A DNA stretch of 64,000 nucleotides from assembly GCA_030705955.1 (NCBI GenBank), contig JAUZPL010000003.1, forward strand, positions 57,683-121,682, written 5' to 3'. Position 1 is the stretch's first letter. Each line of letters begins with the position of its first letter. Below the pieces are notes generated by a model that was given only the letters and a program-made list of their open reading frames with translations, was not told the DNA's origin and searched no databases. The translations under genes and the position numbers were made by a program. The DNA is from Bacillota bacterium (GTDB taxonomy: Bacteria > Bacillota > Bacilli > Bacillales > Cytobacillaceae). This document shows positions 29,120 through 37,448 of the stretch, one piece after another.

Positions 29120-30877
29120 ATGAGTAAAGGAAAAATCATTATTATTGGAGGTGGACTTGCAGGTTTAATGTCCACCATCAAAATAGCTGAAGCAGGGACA
29201 AAGGTTGATTTGTTTTCTATTGTTCCTGTTAAACGTTCTCATTCTGTTTGTGCACAAGGTGGAATAAATGGTGCGGTGAATACAAAAGGGGAAAATGATT
29301 CTCCATGGGAGCATTTTGATGATACTGTCTATGGAGGCGACTTTTTAGCAAATCAGCCTCCCGTTAAAGCAATGTGCGAGGCCGCACCGAAAATTATACA
29401 TATGTTTGACCGGATGGGGGTAATGTTTAACCGTACTCCAGAGGGACTTCTTGATTTCCGCAGGTTTGGGGGAACCGAATATCACCGAACTGCATTCTCC
29501 GGTGCAACGACTGGCCAGCAGTTGCTTTATGCTCTCGATGAGCAAGTGCGCAGATTTGAAGTACAAGGACTTGTTTCAAAGTTTGAAAACTGGGAGTTTC
29601 TTTCCGTTGTATTGGATGAAGAAGGGGTATGTAGAGGGATTACAGCACAGAATCTTCAAACAATGGAAATTCAAGCATTTCCTGCTGATGCCGTTATAAT
29701 GGCATCTGGAGGGCTAGGGATGATTTTTGGTAAATCGACAAATTCGATTATTAATACAGGATATGCTGCTGCAAGACTTTATCAGCAGGGTGCCTATTTT
29801 GCGAATGGAGAATTTATACAAATTCATCCAACAGCCATTCCAGGTGAGGATAAAAATCGCCTTATGAGTGAATCTGCCCGTGGGGAAGGAGCTCGTATTT
29901 GGACTTACAAAGATGGAAAGCCGTGGTACTTTCTGGAGGAAAAATATCCGGCATACGGAAACTTAGTTCCAAGGGACATTGCAACAAGAGAAATCTTTGA
30001 TGTGTGTGTCAATCAAAAGCTTGGTATAAATGGAGAAAACAAAGTATATCTTGACCTATCACATATGGACCCTAAAGAGCTTGATGTCAAGCTTGGTGGG
30101 ATTTTAGAAATGTATGAGAAATTTGTAGGGGATAATCCAAGGAAAATCCCGATGCAAATTTTTCCTGCTGTTCACTATTCAATGGGTGGCCTTTGGGTTG
30201 ATTTTGGACAGCAAACTAGTATTCCGGGCCTATTTGCTGCTGGGGAATGTGATTATTCACAGCATGGGGCAAACCGGTTAGGTGCTAATTCTTTGCTATC
30301 AGCCGTTTTTGGAGGGATGACAGCAGGGCCAGCAGCACTTTACTATATAAATGGACTCACATCTATAGATGATTCATCACTTATTTTTGAAAAACAATTA
30401 ATGGAAGATGAGCAAAGGTATCAGGCTATTTTAGCCATGAGAGGATCAGAAAATGCTTATCAGCTTCATAAAGAGCTGGGTGAGTTGATGACAGAAAATG
30501 TAACAGTTGTTAGAGAAAATCAAAAGCTAAAAATGACCTATGCGAAACTGCAAGATTTTAAAGAGAGATATGGAAAAATTAATTTAAATGATACATCAAA
30601 ATGGAGCAATTCAAGCGTGCCCTTCATCCGACAATTAGAAGGAATGTTAAATCTAGCTCAAGTGATTACTCTAGGTGCCTTGGAGAGAAATGAAAGTAGG
30701 GGGGCTCACTATAAACCAGAATTCCCAAATCGTAATGACGAAGAATGGCTAAAAACTACAATGGCTAAGTTCAATTCCAAAACGGGCCATCCAGAGCTTT
30801 TTTACGAGGAAGTTGATCTCTCTTTTATTAAACCTAGAAAGCGGGACTATACAAAAGGGAAAAAGGGAACTGCTTAA
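29120..30877 (+). CDS. Succinate dehydrogenase/fumarate reductase flavoprotein, orphan paralogue
   Basis: The sequence is very close to SdhA: dinucleotide motif IIIGGGLAGLMSTIKIAEAG, the FAD-linking histidine in RSHSVCAQGGINGAVN, substrate-site IQIHPTAIPG and RGEGARIWTYKDGKPW, and GANRLGANSLLSAVFGG. At 585 residues (ATG 29120, GGGG 9 bases upstream; an earlier ATG at 29075 also has a site) it matches Bacillus SdhA. However, no sdhC or sdhB is beside it, so it is an orphan, probably a second copy used as fumarate reductase or soluble flavoprotein. It stands alone with a Rex-type site upstream. Confidence 0.88.
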   Translation: MSKGKIIIIGGGLAGLMSTIKIAEAGTKVDLFSIVPVKRSHSVCAQGGINGAVNTKGENDSPWEHFDDTVYGGDFLANQPPVKAMCEAAPKIIHMFDRMGVMFNRTPEGLLDFRRFGGTEYHRTAFSGATTGQQLLYALDEQVRRFEVQGLVSKFENWEFLSVVLDEEGVCRGITAQNLQTMEIQAFPADAVIMASGGLGMIFGKSTNSIINTGYAAARLYQQGAYFANGEFIQIHPTAIPGEDKNRLMSESARGEGARIWTYKDGKPWYFLEEKYPAYGNLVPRDIATREIFDVCVNQKLGINGENKVYLDLSHMDPKELDVKLGGILEMYEKFVGDNPRKIPMQIFPAVHYSMGGLWVDFGQQTSIPGLFAAGECDYSQHGANRLGANSLLSAVFGGMTAGPAALYYINGLTSIDDSSLIFEKQLMEDEQRYQAILAMRGSENAYQLHKELGELMTENVTVVRENQKLKMTYAKLQDFKERYGKINLNDTSKWSNSSVPFIRQLEGMLNLAQVITLGALERNESRGAHYKPEFPNRNDEEWLKTTMAKFNSKTGHPELFYEEVDLSFIKPRKRDYTKGKKGTA

Positions 30878-31014
30878 AAAGGTGATTTTCTAACAAGAGT
30901 GTTGCTTTCGAGAAAGTTATTGTTTCGCTGTTTTCCTTGTTTTTCGCTGATAAATCTTCGAAAAACAACAGCCTTTTTTCTTTCTTCTTGAAAAGGTCGT
31001 TCCTTATTAAAAGT

Positions 31015-31328
31015 GAGCGACAGTCTCAGAACCCGTTTACTAATTTTAAAAAGGGTTTTGGTCACTGAGCGACAGTCTCAGAACCCGTTTACCAATTTTA
31101 AAAAGGGTTTTGGTCACTGAGCGACAGTCTCAGAACCCGTTTACCAATTTTAAAAAGGGTTTTGGTCACTGAGCGACAGTCTCAGAACCCGTTTACCAAT
31201 TTTAAAAAGGGTTTTGGTCACTGAGCGATAGTCTCAGAACCCGTTTACCAATTTTAAAAAGGGTTTTGGTCACTGAGCGACAGTCTCAGAACCCGTTTAC
31301 CAATTTAAAAAAGGGTTTCGGTCACTGA
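31015..31328. repeat. Six tandem 52-bp repeats
   Basis: The period is exactly 52 bp: the CAGTCTCAG core starts at 31021, 31073, 31125, 31177, 31229 and 31281. Copies 2-4 are identical; copies 1, 5 and 6 have one or two changes. Each unit contains the nested inverted repeat CTCAG-ACCC ... GGGT-CTGAG. The array lies between the converging sdhA-like gene and the permease terminator. There are no unique spacers. Confidence 0.95.
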
Positions 31329-31352
31329 GAGGATGTTTAGATACTAAACTAA

Positions 31353-31385
31353 AGATTGTCGAGAAATATCCTTTCTCGACAATCT
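31353..31385 (-). terminator. Terminator after the APC permease
   Basis: AGATTGTCGAGAAA and TTTCTCGACAATCT form a perfect 14-bp stem; on the minus strand it is followed by TTTAGTTTAG. Confidence 0.8.
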
Positions 31386-31401
31386 GCAAATGCTCTTTTT
31401 C

Positions 31402-32814
31402 TTATTCCTCTCTAAGCTTTGGAGGGCTAACAACATGTCTGCTTCGGTAAATGACCCAGTAGCTGATAAAAATGACAACTATTAACCCCAGGCTTATAAA
31501 AACACCCATACGCTGAGTTCCGCGTAGCAATCCACCTGAGACAGCAGTCAAAATGAGAACTATTCCGAGGTAGGGTGTGATTGGATATCCAGGCATTTTA
31601 AACTTTTGATCCTTCCCATTTTGCGATCTGAGCTTAATTTGTGATGAAATAATAATTGTCCAGTTTAGTATCAACATCACACCGGCTGCAGTTGTAATGT
31701 ATTCGTATATCGTACCAGGAAGGATAAAAGAGAAAATAAGAAATGCTGCTAAGGCGGCACCAGTAAGAAATAATGCTTTTATTGGCGTACCCTTTTTATT
31801 TTTTTCAGCAAACATTCTTGGAGCATCTCCGTCTTCGGCCAAGGAAATCATTATGTTTGTAACTGAAAAGAGAGCACCCACCATCGTTGAAAAAGCAGCA
31901 CTTATTATGATGATATTGAAAATGGAATCAATATACGGAATATTAAATGTCATTAAAGCTGATACAAAAGGACTTTTTGTAACAGTAATTTTTGTCCAGG
32001 ATACAATAGAAATAGCAAAGAAAATGGATAGAATGTAGACGGAAACAAGGGCGATAAGCATACTAATTCCTGCCTTTGGAACTTCGTCTCGATTCTTTAA
32101 TTCATTTGCAGCAATTCCAATCATTTCAATTCCACCGAATGAGAAAAAGACAAAGATTAAAGCTGACCACATTCCTTTTAGACCAGTAGGAATAAAGTTG
32201 TGGAACACATTTTTTTCATTCAATGCAACCGCGTGTGGTGAAATAATATGAGTGAATAGCAGTATCCCAAAAATAACGAACACAAGTAAAGTAGACAGCT
32301 TTATAATCGCAAATAATGATTCAATTTTACCGAAATTTTTGACCCCTAATAAGTTAATTCCAAAGGCAATGACAGAGTAGATAATCGTAAATATCCATAA
32401 TGGGATATGAGGAAACCAAAATCGTGTAAATGTAGCCAATGCAACAACTTCACTGGACATAATTAAAACACCGGCTAACCAGTACATCCACCCTGAAGCA
32501 AAGCCCATTGAATTTCCGAATGCTTTTTTTGCATACGACCTGAATGATCCTGTTACAGGGTCTCGAACCGTCATTTCAGCAAGGGCACAGAATACAATAA
32601 ATGCTGCCAATCCTCCAATTAAATAATCAATAAGGATGGCAGGACCAGCTGTTTTAATGGACAAACTAGTTCCAAGGAAAAAGCCTGCCCCAATTATGGA
32701 GCCAATTCCCATCAAAGAAAGCTGCCACCATGATAGGGAGGAATCCTTCCCGTTTTCTTTATTTTCTTTCCTTTTATGTTGTATAGACTGCTTTATTACT
32801 TGGTCATTATTCAT
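31402..32814 (-). CDS. APC-family amino acid permease
   Basis: A 470-residue, 12-span transporter of the amino acid-polyamine-organocation family. The first-helix motif LMGIGSIIGAGFFLGTS (substrate-binding unwound helix) is at ~32-48. Substrate cannot be deduced. The ATG at 32814 has a GGAG site. Monocistronic, with a terminator at 31353-31385. Confidence 0.88.
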   Translation of the reverse strand: MNNDQVIKQSIQHKRKENKENGKDSSLSWWQLSLMGIGSIIGAGFFLGTSLSIKTAGPAILIDYLIGGLAAFIVFCALAEMTVRDPVTGSFRSYAKKAFGNSMGFASGWMYWLAGVLIMSSEVVALATFTRFWFPHIPLWIFTIIYSVIAFGINLLGVKNFGKIESLFAIIKLSTLLVFVIFGILLFTHIISPHAVALNEKNVFHNFIPTGLKGMWSALIFVFFSFGGIEMIGIAANELKNRDEVPKAGISMLIALVSVYILSIFFAISIVSWTKITVTKSPFVSALMTFNIPYIDSIFNIIIISAAFSTMVGALFSVTNIMISLAEDGDAPRMFAEKNKKGTPIKALFLTGAALAAFLIFSFILPGTIYEYITTAAGVMLILNWTIIISSQIKLRSQNGKDQKFKMPGYPITPYLGIVLILTAVSGGLLRGTQRMGVFISLGLIVVIFISYWVIYRSRHVVSPPKLREE

Positions 32815-32981
32815 GTAAAGTCTCCTTTCGAAACAGCGTACTTTTTTATTCTTTCCTGATTTATTTCAAGCAATCGTAAAATTTTTTAAGTTCAATAAAT
32901 CGATAAGGATAGGAATGGAGGTATATAATAAAATGGCTAAAAGGAAAGACGAAAAATTCTAAAATAAAGGAAGTGTCGAAA

Positions 32982-33839
32982 ATGATTGGATTTATTGGAT
33001 TAGGAATTATGGGTAGCCGGATGGCAGAAAACCTAGTATCACATGGTTTTGAATTGATTGTTTATAATCGTACAAAAGAAAAAGCTAGTGAACTTTTAAA
33101 CAAAGGGGCCAAATGGGCTGCCTCTCCACGTGAGGTAGCAGAAAAATCAGAAATCGTATTTACAATGCTCTCTACGCCTAAGGTAGTTGAGGGTGTAGCT
33201 CTAGGGGAAGATGGACTTTTAAATCATTTTGCCGAAGGTAAGCTTTGGGTTGATTGCAGCACTGTTGGTCCAGATTTTTCAATAAAAATGGCAAGTGAAG
33301 CAAATAAATATGGTATTCGTTTTTTAAATGCACCTGTATCAGGCTCAAAAGTCCCTGCAGCAAATGGGGAGCTAATCTTTCTAGTTGGCGGAAATAAAGA
33401 GGATTTGGAAGAAGTAACACCAATGTTGAAGGTAATGGGGAAAGAGATCCTGTACCAAGGGGAAGTAGGAAAGGGTTCCTCGATGAAACTCGTGATAAAT
33501 TTAATGTTGGCACAATCCATGGCTGCTTTTGCGGAAGCTGTTTGTTTAGGTGAAGCAATGGGACTTAGTAAAGACATAGTGATAAATACACTTTTAAATG
33601 GCGCAACAACTGCTCCATTCATAAAAGGAAAAAAAGATAAATTATTGAAGAATGACTTTTCTGCAGAATTTCCGCTAGAGCATATGCAAAAGGATATGCA
33701 GCTTGTGTCAGAGGCAGCATATGCAAACAATTTGGCGATGCCAATTGCAAATGTAACAAAGGAAATTTATGCATTGGCAAAACAGCAAGGGCTAGACAAA
33801 CATGACTTTTCAGCTATTTATCAATATCTGACAAAATAA
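32982..33839 (+). CDS. 3-hydroxyisobutyrate dehydrogenase-like oxidoreductase
   Basis: Beta-hydroxyacid dehydrogenase family, using NAD(P). The Rossmann motif IGFIGLGIMGSRMAENL opens the protein; the substrate-binding NAPVSGSKVPAANGEL (~118-133) and the catalytic lysine in GKGSSMKLVINLM (~166-178) are intact. Relatives act on 3-hydroxyisobutyrate, tartronate semialdehyde or glyoxylate/succinic semialdehyde; the substrate is not determined. I start at the ATG at 32982 (AAAGGAAG 8 bases before) rather than the GTG at 32973. It is divergent from the permease. Confidence 0.87.
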   Translation: MIGFIGLGIMGSRMAENLVSHGFELIVYNRTKEKASELLNKGAKWAASPREVAEKSEIVFTMLSTPKVVEGVALGEDGLLNHFAEGKLWVDCSTVGPDFSIKMASEANKYGIRFLNAPVSGSKVPAANGELIFLVGGNKEDLEEVTPMLKVMGKEILYQGEVGKGSSMKLVINLMLAQSMAAFAEAVCLGEAMGLSKDIVINTLLNGATTAPFIKGKKDKLLKNDFSAEFPLEHMQKDMQLVSEAAYANNLAMPIANVTKEIYALAKQQGLDKHDFSAIYQYLTK

Positions 33840-33905
33840 GTAATAATAGCAAATAAGGAAGGAAAAATCATTTTTTTGTCGTATTTTATATAAAAAATGA
33901 CCTAG

Positions 33906-35168
33906 TTGGTGAGTAATTTGTTGTCTGAGAAACTTATTTTAGATTTATTAATAACCCTATCTCCAATCCTAATTTATAGTGTTCTCTTAGAAAATAAAAA
34001 TGCTAAGTACTCACCAATTATGTGCGGCACATTAGCAGGGATGGCTGCATTTTTGTGCATGGTCTTCACATATAAAAATTATGGACTAGAATGGGATCTG
34101 CGTTATGTCCCTATTATTCTTTCTTACTTATACTGTGGAGTCTTTTCAGGAGGCATCGCCACCTTTATTGTACTTGTAACTCGAACATTTTTGAGTGGTG
34201 GTAATTTGATTTTTGCTTATGTTGGTTGCTTTATAACCATTCTTATACCAGCCATAGTAAGTAGGAAGTTTTACCAATATAATCATGATAAAAGAATTAA
34301 AATAACTGTATTGGTAGGGATGTGGCCGATAATAATAGCGGTTGCAAGCTTGTTTTTGTTTGATTTCCTAAAAGGGGATCCTGCTCACTTTTTCTCATTT
34401 GGTTATGATCTTTTATTTTTAGGTTTTATACATTTTTTAAGTATTTGGATTTCTGCAAAACTAATGGAAGGTCTTAGTGAAAGACAGAAAATGAAGGCAG
34501 AAATAGAAAAAGCCGAAAAATTGAATACGTTAGGGGAACTTGCAGCATCAATTGCCCATGAGGTTCGTAATCCATTAACGGTTGTAAAAGGATTCTTACA
34601 ACTCATGCAACAGGCTGAAAAAGGAAAGAATTATGAGTATCTATCCATAGTTTTGAATGAGTTAGGACGGGCGGAATCAATTATTAATGATTATTTGAAT
34701 TTTGCTAAACCAAAGTTTGAAAAAATAGAGGAATTTGAAATAGTACATGCTTTAAATGAAATCATATTGTTATTAGAACCTTTAGCTCTTAAAAAAGGTG
34801 TTCTCCTTGAAAGTGATTGGGATTATAATAGCTTTCGCCTTATGACAGACCAAAATCAGCTGAAGCAAGCTTTAATAAACTTAATCAAAAATGCCATAGA
34901 AGCAACGGATAAGGACGGAAGGGTAGCCGTAAAATTACAAATACATAATAGAAGTGCCATAATTCAAATAATTGATACAGGTAAAGGCATGACCAAGGAA
35001 CAGCTATCGCGAATGGGGACGCTTTTTTATACGACTAAGGAAAAAGGAACAGGTTTAGGGACATCTGTTTCTATGAGGATTATTGAAACAATGAATGGGA
35101 AGGTCTCATTTAAGAGTGAACCAAAGGTAGGGACGGAAGTAACTCTGGTATTTCCAATGGGAAAATAA
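33906..35168 (+). CDS. Orphan sensor histidine kinase with 5-6 span membrane domain
   Basis: The first ~190 residues are a LytS/KinB-like multi-span sensor without PAS or HAMP domains. The H-box IAHEVRNPLTVVKGFLQLM (~215), N-box NLIKNAIEAT and G-box DTGKGMTKEQ / GTGLGTSV follow. No response regulator adjoins it, as in the sporulation phosphorelay kinases, so it may feed Spo0F (inference). The start is uncertain: TTG at 33906, or TTGs at 33918/33921 with GGTGAG upstream. Confidence 0.82.
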   Translation: MVSNLLSEKLILDLLITLSPILIYSVLLENKNAKYSPIMCGTLAGMAAFLCMVFTYKNYGLEWDLRYVPIILSYLYCGVFSGGIATFIVLVTRTFLSGGNLIFAYVGCFITILIPAIVSRKFYQYNHDKRIKITVLVGMWPIIIAVASLFLFDFLKGDPAHFFSFGYDLLFLGFIHFLSIWISAKLMEGLSERQKMKAEIEKAEKLNTLGELAASIAHEVRNPLTVVKGFLQLMQQAEKGKNYEYLSIVLNELGRAESIINDYLNFAKPKFEKIEEFEIVHALNEIILLLEPLALKKGVLLESDWDYNSFRLMTDQNQLKQALINLIKNAIEATDKDGRVAVKLQIHNRSAIIQIIDTGKGMTKEQLSRMGTLFYTTKEKGTGLGTSVSMRIIETMNGKVSFKSEPKVGTEVTLVFPMGK

Positions 35169-35186
35169 CTAGGTTAAATATATTGG

Positions 35187-35214
35187 TTGACATACCTATG
35201 TAACATGATATATT
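35187..35214 (+). promoter_or_regulatory. Promoter of the MarR-MATE operon
   Basis: TTGACA (35187-35192) is followed after 16 bp by TATATT (35209-35214), immediately upstream of the palindromic operator. Confidence 0.7.
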
Positions 35215-35217
35215 TAA

Positions 35218-35229
35218 TTAGAATTCTAA
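35218..35229 (+). promoter_or_regulatory. Palindromic operator, copy 1
   Basis: TTAGAATTCTAA sits just after the -10 box of the marR promoter, covering the likely start site. An identical 12-mer lies upstream of the MATE gene, so it is probably the MarR binding site. Confidence 0.7.
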
Positions 35230-35245
35230 CTAAAAAGGTGAAGAT

Positions 35246-35677
35246 ATGGATAGTCAAATAAATAAAACTTTTGAATATTTATTGCGTTCAATAGTTATTA
35301 AAACTAAGCGCAAGGCTGATGAGAAGCTTGCTTCCTATGGATTAAATTCTCAACAAGGCAGGATGATTTCCTATATTGCGGAACACGAAGATGAGGGTCT
35401 AATTCAAAAGAATTTAGAAAAGGTTTTTCTCAGACGTGGAGCAAGTATAACCAGTATGATACAAGGATTAGAAAAAAGGGGATTTGTCAGCCGAAGAATT
35501 AGTCCAAATGATGAACGACAAAAATTACTTAATATCACACACAAGGGCAAAGAACTAATTGAAGAATTTGAACGTTTATTTGAGGAAATTGAGGAATCCA
35601 TTACTGGTGGATTAACAACAGCAGAAGTTAAGGAATTCTATAGGTTGCTGACAAAGGTAGATAAAAATCTAGACTAA
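35246..35677 (+). CDS. MarR-family transcriptional regulator
   Basis: A winged-helix repressor of 143 residues: LNSQQGRMISYIAE, the recognition region RRGASITSMIQGLEKRGFVSRR and the wing SPNDERQKLLNIT are typical. It probably represses itself and the MATE pump 73 bp downstream through the repeated TTAGAATTCTAA operator. The ligand is unknown. AAGGTG precedes the ATG. Confidence 0.9.
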   Translation: MDSQINKTFEYLLRSIVIKTKRKADEKLASYGLNSQQGRMISYIAEHEDEGLIQKNLEKVFLRRGASITSMIQGLEKRGFVSRRISPNDERQKLLNITHKGKELIEEFERLFEEIEESITGGLTTAEVKEFYRLLTKVDKNLD

Positions 35678-35705
35678 TGAATTATAAATTTTTTTGAAGA
35701 TATAG

Positions 35706-35717
35706 TTAGAATTCTAA
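35706..35717 (+). promoter_or_regulatory. Palindromic operator, copy 2
   Basis: An exact second copy of TTAGAATTCTAA, 34 bp upstream of the MATE efflux gene. Confidence 0.7.
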
Positions 35718-35750
35718 TTACTTTTAAAAAGATGAAAGTGAGGAATTGTT

Positions 35751-37106
35751 ATGAAGCACAATGATCAGTATTACTTAGAAAATGCACCGATACAAAAGGC
35801 AATCGCACATTTATCCATTCCAATGATGTTTGGGATGTCAGTTGGGGTGCTCTATAACATTTTAAACGCATTTTTTATTGGTTTACTTCATAATACAGCC
35901 ATGTTGTCTTCGGTAACTCTAGGGTTACCCATTTTCACTGTTCTAATGGCAATAGGAAATATTTTTGGCGTGGGGGGGAGTACGTATATTTCGCGTTTAT
36001 TAGGTGAGAAGAAGGAGGAATCCGTAAAAGCTATTTCATCCTTTGTCTTCTATGGAAGCCTTATGGCAGGAATATTGGTATTCCTTGTCTTTTTTATTTT
36101 CATTAATCCAATCGTACATTTACTCGGTTCAGATTATGGTACATTTTTCATTACAAAAAACTACTCCATAGCCTTATTAGTAGGAAGCCCATTAATTATT
36201 GCTAACTTTGCAATGGAACAAATTGTTCGTTCTGAAGGTGCTACTAAGGTTTCGATGAATGGGATGTTTATCAATACTATTGCCAGTGTGATACTTGATC
36301 CCTTACTTATATTATTGTTTCACTTAAATGTTGTTGGAGCAGCAATATCTATGGGAATAGCAAATGGTGTATCACTTGGCTACTACTCGTGGTATTTGAA
36401 TAAAAGAAGTGAGCATTTAACTGTTTCTTGGAAATCACTTAAGATAACAAAGTCGATTGCAAGTAATGTGTTTAAAATTGGAATTTCAGAGTTCTTATTA
36501 TCCATCTTACTCATTATCTCAACACTCATGCTGAACCATTATTCGATTATGTATAGTGAGGATGTCATTGCAGGTTTTGGAATTGCTTTAAGAATTGTTC
36601 AATTTCCGGAATTTTTATGTATGGGCTTGTTCATGGGAGTAATTCCTATGCTTGCCTTTACGTACGGGGCAAAGAATATAGAGCGATATAAACAGACTAT
36701 TAAACATACATTTCTTTCTATAGGTTTACTAGTTTTGGTCTTCTCAAGTATTGTGTTCTCATTAAGAACACATATAATCGAACTATTTAGTAAAAGTTTA
36801 AGCGTTGTGGAAATTGGAACATATATATTGACGGCAATGCTTATTTCAACAGTATTTAATGGGTTTACTGGTTTTTTTATTAGTATTTTTCAAGCTGCTG
36901 GAAAAACAAAGCAAGCTACGATTATGTCTGTAACACATGGCGCACTCTTTATTCCAATCATTATCATTTTGCACACCTACTTTGGTTTACATGGAATCAT
37001 TTGGTCATTAACAGCTACAGAACTACTTACATGTTTAATGGGCATACTTCTATTTCTTTTTATGGGGAAAGAAGAACCTAATTTTAAAGAAGAGATTGCA
37101 GTTTAA
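35751..37106 (+). CDS. MATE-family efflux transporter
   Basis: A 451-residue protein with 12 spans in two homologous halves. The N-terminal signature PIQKAIAHLSIPMMFGMSVGVLYNILNAFFIG and GNIFGVGGSTYISRLLGE are typical of the MATE subfamily exporting drugs or toxic metabolites by Na+ or H+ exchange. Control by the adjacent MarR protein is suggested by the shared operator. It ends at a clear terminator. Confidence 0.9.
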   Translation: MKHNDQYYLENAPIQKAIAHLSIPMMFGMSVGVLYNILNAFFIGLLHNTAMLSSVTLGLPIFTVLMAIGNIFGVGGSTYISRLLGEKKEESVKAISSFVFYGSLMAGILVFLVFFIFINPIVHLLGSDYGTFFITKNYSIALLVGSPLIIANFAMEQIVRSEGATKVSMNGMFINTIASVILDPLLILLFHLNVVGAAISMGIANGVSLGYYSWYLNKRSEHLTVSWKSLKITKSIASNVFKIGISEFLLSILLIISTLMLNHYSIMYSEDVIAGFGIALRIVQFPEFLCMGLFMGVIPMLAFTYGAKNIERYKQTIKHTFLSIGLLVLVFSSIVFSLRTHIIELFSKSLSVVEIGTYILTAMLISTVFNGFTGFFISIFQAAGKTKQATIMSVTHGALFIPIIIILHTYFGLHGIIWSLTATELLTCLMGILLFLFMGKEEPNFKEEIAV

Positions 37107-37189
37107 AGAAAATGTATCTTGAAAAATGAAATAATTAAGTGAACTTTTTCACAGCTTTTTTGCTTTGATTTAGTTACTATATACAACGG

Positions 37190-37223
37190 TTCTCTTTTTA
37201 CCAAAGAGGGCTTTTTTATTTTT
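37190..37223 (+). terminator. Terminator after the MATE gene
   Basis: CTCTTT/AAAGAG hairpin followed by GGCTTTTTTATTTTT. Confidence 0.75.
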
Positions 37224-37403
37224 AATAGTATATTTAGTTTTCCGAAATAGCTTTTATAAAATGTAAACGTTTTAAATTTTCTTAATGAATGCTTGATTTG
37301 TAAGGTTTTTACTTGGTAGTATTTTCAAATAAACTTATTTTTCAAAAAATATTGCTTTTTTAATAAATTAATAATATTATTCGTATATAAATTATTACAG
37401 AGA

Positions 37404-37429
37404 TATTTGTCAGAACATTTAGACAAATA
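37404..37429 (+). promoter_or_regulatory. Inverted repeat before the YfnA-like permease
   Basis: TATTTGTC and GACAAATA are perfect 8-bp arms with a 10-bp spacer, ending about 10 bp before the ribosome site. It may be an operator or leader hairpin. The rest of the 37224-37403 gap is very AT-rich with no gene. Confidence 0.45.
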
Positions 37430-37448
37430 GACCACTAGAGGTGATGAA

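Noticed and set aside
31015..31328. CRISPR array
   Set aside because: The whole 52-bp unit is repeated; there are no unique spacers and no cas genes nearby.
32933..32962. Nine-codon ORF (MAKRKDEKF) before the dehydrogenase gene
   Set aside because: The TATAAT just before its ATG looks like a -10 box, so the transcript would start after the ATG.
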